From contig NZ_VXKK01000042.1 of NCBI RefSeq assembly GCF_008693105.1, positions 1 to 64,000 of the forward strand: a stretch of DNA of 64,000 bases, in the 5' to 3' direction. The notes beneath the pieces were generated by a model that ran no database searches, was not told where the DNA came from, and saw nothing but the letters and a program-made list of their open reading frames with translations. The translations under genes and the position numbers were made by a program. The DNA comes from Corynebacterium flavescens. Its GTDB lineage: Bacteria > Actinomycetota > Actinomycetes > Mycobacteriales > Mycobacteriaceae. Shown here one piece after another: positions 60,789-64,000 of this stretch (its first letter is position 1; each line of letters begins with the position of its first letter).

Positions 60789-62303
60789 ATGACCAGAGTC
60801 CACACCACCACCCATCGAGCGGCCCGGCGCGCCTATACCTCGCAGTCAACGCCGCTGCACAGGTGGACCTTCTTCGCGGTAATCTCCCTGGGCCTTTTGA
60901 TGATCGGTCTGGATAATTCCATCCTCTACACCGCCCTGCCGGTGCTGACCCACGAGCTCCACACCACGGATACGCAGCAGCTGTGGATCATCAACGCCTA
61001 TCCCCTCATGCTCGCCGGGCTCCTGCTGGGCACTGGCACGCTCGGGGACCGCGTGGGCCACCGCCGCATGTTTACTATCGGGCTCATCCTCTTCGGCTTC
61101 GCCTCCCTCGCCGCAGCCCTAGCTCCCACCGCCTGGGCGCTGGTGGCAGCACGCGCCTTCCTCGGCCTGGGCGCAGCCACGATGATGCCGGCCACGCTGG
61201 CACTCATCCGCCTCACATTCGAAGACGAGATTGAGCGCAATACCGCCATCGGCATCTGGGGCTCGGTGGCCGTCGTCGGCGCGGCCGCAGGGCCCACCGT
61301 GGGCGGGTTCTTGCTCGAGCACTTCTGGTGGGGCTCGGTATTCCTCATCAACGTGCCCATTGTCATCGGCGCCCTGGCGCTTACGCTCGCCCTGGCCCCG
61401 CCCAATATTCCCAACCCCGCCAAGCACTGGGACCTGGCCTCCTCGCTCTACGCGCTAGTGACGCTGGCTAGCCTCATCACCGCCATCAAGTCCGCGGCCA
61501 GCACCCATCGCTCGGCGCTGCTCATCGGCGTAACCGCCGCGGTTTTCGTGCTGGGTGCGAGCCTATTTGTGCGCCGCCAAGCGCGCCTTTCGGATCCCCT
61601 CTTAACCTTTGACATCTTCCGCTCCCCCATCTTCAGCGGCGGCGTCATCGCCGCGGGCGGCGCCATGTTCGGCATGGCCGGGTTAGAGATGATGACCACC
61701 CAGAAGCTGCAGTTGGTGGATTCCATGTCGCCCTTGCACGCGGGCCTGTCTATCTCCGTGGTCGCGCTCGCCGCCCTGCCAATGTCCGCGCTCGGTGGCT
61801 CCATTCTCCACCGCGTGGGCTTCCTCCCCCTTATCAGCGGCGGCTTCGCCTGCATGGCGCTGGGCATCGGCGGCGCCGTCTGGGCCGCGCAGCAGGATCA
61901 CTTTGCCCTCTTCCTCGCCGGCCTGGCTGGCGCCGGGATGGGTGCCGGCTTGACGATGTCGGTTTCCTCCACCGCCATCATCGGCGCAGCGCCCATCCAC
62001 CGCACCGGAATGGCAGCCGGCGTGGAGGAAGTCTCCTATGAGTTCGGAACCCTGCTCTCCATCGCGATTACCGGTTCCCTTCTCCCCGTGTTCTTCCATT
62101 CCGGCTTGCCTGCGGAGCTCAAGGAGCTGGGTATAGAGGCGTTGCGCTCGCCCCACACGCACGACATCGCGGCGCTTGCCTATAACGACGCCTATACGAC
62201 TATCCTTAAAGGTCTAGCCGTACTCATGGTCGTGCTGGTCGCCATCACCGCCTGGTGCTTCCGGCACAACCCCAAGTCAGGAGGCAATGGTGCCGCGCAT
62301 TAG
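60789..62303 (+). CDS. DHA2-type MFS multidrug exporter (14 helices)
   Basis: 504 aa. VISLGLLMIGLDNSILYTALPVLTHELH has the D(N)-type motif of DHA2 antiporters in helix 1. GDRVGHRRMFTIG is motif A, and GSVAVVGAAAGPTVGGFLLEHFWWGSVFLINVP is motif C, the antiporter signature. About fourteen helices extend to residue 490. Substrates are probably lipophilic drugs or antiseptics. It is transcribed with the overlapping tetR-type gene from a promoter containing an operator. Confidence 0.9.
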   Translation: MTRVHTTTHRAARRAYTSQSTPLHRWTFFAVISLGLLMIGLDNSILYTALPVLTHELHTTDTQQLWIINAYPLMLAGLLLGTGTLGDRVGHRRMFTIGLILFGFASLAAALAPTAWALVAARAFLGLGAATMMPATLALIRLTFEDEIERNTAIGIWGSVAVVGAAAGPTVGGFLLEHFWWGSVFLINVPIVIGALALTLALAPPNIPNPAKHWDLASSLYALVTLASLITAIKSAASTHRSALLIGVTAAVFVLGASLFVRRQARLSDPLLTFDIFRSPIFSGGVIAAGGAMFGMAGLEMMTTQKLQLVDSMSPLHAGLSISVVALAALPMSALGGSILHRVGFLPLISGGFACMALGIGGAVWAAQQDHFALFLAGLAGAGMGAGLTMSVSSTAIIGAAPIHRTGMAAGVEEVSYEFGTLLSIAITGSLLPVFFHSGLPAELKELGIEALRSPHTHDIAALAYNDAYTTILKGLAVLMVVLVAITAWCFRHNPKSGGNGAAH

Positions 62304-62850
62304 CAAGAAGACCACCGCGCTAGAGGCCGCCCTAGAGATAATGGAGAAGGACGGCGTCTCCGCGGTGACCTATGACTCCCTGGCGCAGGCCACGGGCATG
62401 TCCAAGTCGGGCCTTATCTATCACTTCCCCACCCGCCACGATCTTCTGGTGGACTGCCACCGCTATTGTGCCGCCCGGTGGGAAGAAGAGCTCGTGGACA
62501 TCGCCGGCGCACCCGCCAGCGCTCTTGATCTGCGCCAGCGCCAACGCGCACTGGTTATTTCCATGGGCAAGAATGATCCCGTCATTGAACTGCTCATGAG
62601 CATCCACTCCCAGCAGCACCCGGACTATTCCGCGCCCTGGGACGAGGTTGATAGCCGCTGGATGCCGGACCCCGGTGCCGAGAGCGACGGCGACGAGGAC
62701 TTCGCGCGCATCGCCATCACGGTGCTGAGCACCGGCTTATGGGTCCACGATCACATCACCAGCCGCAATCTCTCCGCTCATAACCGTGAGCTACTCACCC
62801 GTCGCATCTTGGATTACATCGATTCCGGGGGCGCGAGCCCGCTCATTTAA
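62287..62850 (+). CDS. TetR-family regulator of the adjacent exporter
   Basis: 187 aa. The N-terminal helix-turn-helix VTYDSLAQATGMSKSGLIYHFPTRHDLL spans about 25-53; the C-terminal effector domain is of average length. The frame overlaps the MFS gene end by 17 bases, so the two are co-transcribed and coupled. GTG 62290 is spaced 5 bases from AGGAGG and may be the true start instead of ATG 62287 (2 bases). It likely represses its own operon through the palindrome at 60764-60773. Confidence 0.88.
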   Translation: MVPRISKKTTALEAALEIMEKDGVSAVTYDSLAQATGMSKSGLIYHFPTRHDLLVDCHRYCAARWEEELVDIAGAPASALDLRQRQRALVISMGKNDPVIELLMSIHSQQHPDYSAPWDEVDSRWMPDPGAESDGDEDFARIAITVLSTGLWVHDHITSRNLSAHNRELLTRRILDYIDSGGASPLI

Positions 62851-62857
62851 GGCTCTA

Positions 62858-63994
62858 TTAGCACGGACCCCCGGCAACACATTCACGGGCAACGATCTCC
62901 ACGATCCGATCCACTTCGGCGGGAGGGAGCGGTTCCGGCAGAGTGAAGCGAACGGCACTTCTCGCGGTATCGGCATCGAAACCGCAGGCCAGCAGCACCG
63001 GCGAGGGCTCTGTGGATCCGGCCGCGCAGGCCGAACCGGAGGACACGGCAAAGCCAGCCACGTCCAAAGCAACAAGAATGGCCTCACCACTGATGCCGGG
63101 AAAGACAAAGGAGGCGTGCCCGGGCAAACGCTCACTGCGGTGTCCGGTCAGCTGCGCGCGCGGAACCTGTTCCACAATCCCGGCGATGAGCCTTTCCCGC
63201 GAGTGCACTAAGGCCTGAGCTCGGGTGCCGATTCCTTCCTTCTGCAGCGCCGCGACGGCGGCCCCGAAGCCAGCGATGCCGGCAACATTGAGCGTGCCGG
63301 ATCGCAGCCCCTGCTCCTGACCCCCTCCATGCATCTGTGGCGACACCGCTACTCCGCGGCGCACAATCAGCGCCCCCACGCCCTGCGGGCCGCCAAACTT
63401 ATGGGAGGCCAAGGCCATCGCCGCAATCCCAGCCCCCGGCCCCGGCCAGGCACCGGCGGCCAGGCTCACGGGAAGGGCCGGGGCAGCTTGTACGGCGTCA
63501 ACCAAAAGCGGCACCCCGGCAACCTGCGGCAGCTTTTGGACGGTGCCCACCTCGGAGTTGGCCAGGGCCATGGCCACCAGCGCCGTATCCGGGGCCAGCG
63601 GCTGCGAACACACTCGCCCCGCCGCATCGACGTCCCAGTAGTCCACCTTAAAGCCGTGCATCTTTTCTAGGTAGCGGCAGGTTTCCAGGATGGAGGGATG
63701 CTCAATTCGGGTGGTGACCAACCGGCGCCCGCGCGGGTTCGCCAGCGCAATCCCCGCCACCGCCAGGTTATTAGCCTCGGTTCCCCCGGAGGTGAAAATC
63801 ACCTCGGAGGTATCCACCCCACAGGCCTGCGCCACCTGCGTGCGAGCGTTTTCCACCACCGCGTGGGCACGCTGCCCATAGGAGTGAACGCTGGCGGGGT
63901 TGCCGGGGAAGGCATCATAGACCTCCAGCATCGTCGCGCGCGCCTCCGGCCGCAGAGGAGCGCTGGCCGCCGCATCGAGATAACGCGAAATCAT
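62858..63994 (-). CDS. Cysteine desulfurase (NifS/IscS family)
   Basis: 378 aa, complete with its ATG six bases from the window edge. PLP-binding LDAAASAPLRPEA and TSGGTEANNLAVAG at the start, the Schiff-base Lys in ASHKFGGPQGVGAL near 200, and the catalytic loop SGSACAAGS near 322. It supplies sulfur for Fe-S clusters or tRNA thiolation. The protein resembles both IscS and the NadS partner of quinolinate synthase; genes upstream lie outside the window, so the subtype cannot be fixed. It converges with the TetR-type gene seven bases away. Confidence 0.9.
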   Translation of the reverse strand: MISRYLDAAASAPLRPEARATMLEVYDAFPGNPASVHSYGQRAHAVVENARTQVAQACGVDTSEVIFTSGGTEANNLAVAGIALANPRGRRLVTTRIEHPSILETCRYLEKMHGFKVDYWDVDAAGRVCSQPLAPDTALVAMALANSEVGTVQKLPQVAGVPLLVDAVQAAPALPVSLAAGAWPGPGAGIAAMALASHKFGGPQGVGALIVRRGVAVSPQMHGGGQEQGLRSGTLNVAGIAGFGAAVAALQKEGIGTRAQALVHSRERLIAGIVEQVPRAQLTGHRSERLPGHASFVFPGISGEAILVALDVAGFAVSSGSACAAGSTEPSPVLLACGFDADTARSAVRFTLPEPLPPAEVDRIVEIVARECVAGGPC

Positions 63995-64000
63995 CGCGCA

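Overview
The window is high-GC actinobacterial DNA, almost certainly from a Corynebacterium chromosome. The evidence is the mycothiol synthase MshD, a Pqo-type pyruvate:quinone oxidoreductase, the cydABDC oxidase block, the cat-dus-phoU-pstBACS-mshD order, an almost complete purine set next to a PhoS/PhoR pair, and small actinobacterial families such as DUF3073. From memory, much of the gene order matches the cat-to-pqo region of C. glutamicum. No rRNA, CRISPR array, insertion sequence or prophage is visible.

Layout. 1-4463: the end of an unidentified gene, tRNA-Asp and tRNA-Glu, a CsoR copper sensor, a PhzF isomerase, a tautomerase, a decayed LysR gene divergent from an EamA exporter, and tRNA-Lys. 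4464-10595: cydABDC (cytochrome bd and its ABC assembly exporter). 10592-12094: succinyl-CoA/acetyl-CoA:CoA transferase (cat) with a RamB-like site upstream. 12260-18530: dus, phoU, pstBACS and candidate PhoR sites. 18579-26209: mshD, an LmeA-like protein, a lipid kinase, a nitrobindin-like protein, a TauE exporter, a HAD hydrolase, pabC, ygfZ and DUF3073. 26370-30406: purM, purF, an SCP-like protein and a double-hotdog thioesterase. 30584-31687: a DUF222/HNH gene with an inverted pair of DnaA boxes. 31773-37610: a fatty-acid locus (MaoC and FabG4 divergent from FadA2 and an acyl-CoA oxidase). 37607-39362: TrhA and a MerR regulator. 39501-42731: purL, purQ, purS. 43070-52913: secreted nuclease, deacetylase, prolyl oligopeptidase, purC, purB, purD, HIT protein. 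52942-55175: phoS/phoR. 55425-56744: MFS transporter. 56800-58750: an AAA ATPase plus RloB pair that looks like an anti-phage cassette. 58886-63994: pqo, a drug-efflux MFS with its TetR regulator, and a cysteine desulfurase.

How it fits together. PhoR/PhoS, PstSCAB, PhoU and a surface nuclease form a coherent phosphate-acquisition set. Eight purine genes (purM, F, L, Q, S, C, B, D) lie on the minus strand in separate clusters. Cat, Pqo and cytochrome bd connect pyruvate and acetate overflow to the quinone pool.

The most notable observations are the AAA-RloB cassette between housekeeping genes, a LysR gene broken by two lesions, two tRNA-distal hairpins with a conserved loop and covarying stems, a TetR-type operator inside a near-consensus promoter, and a recurrent leaderless-promoter signature that fixes many start codons.
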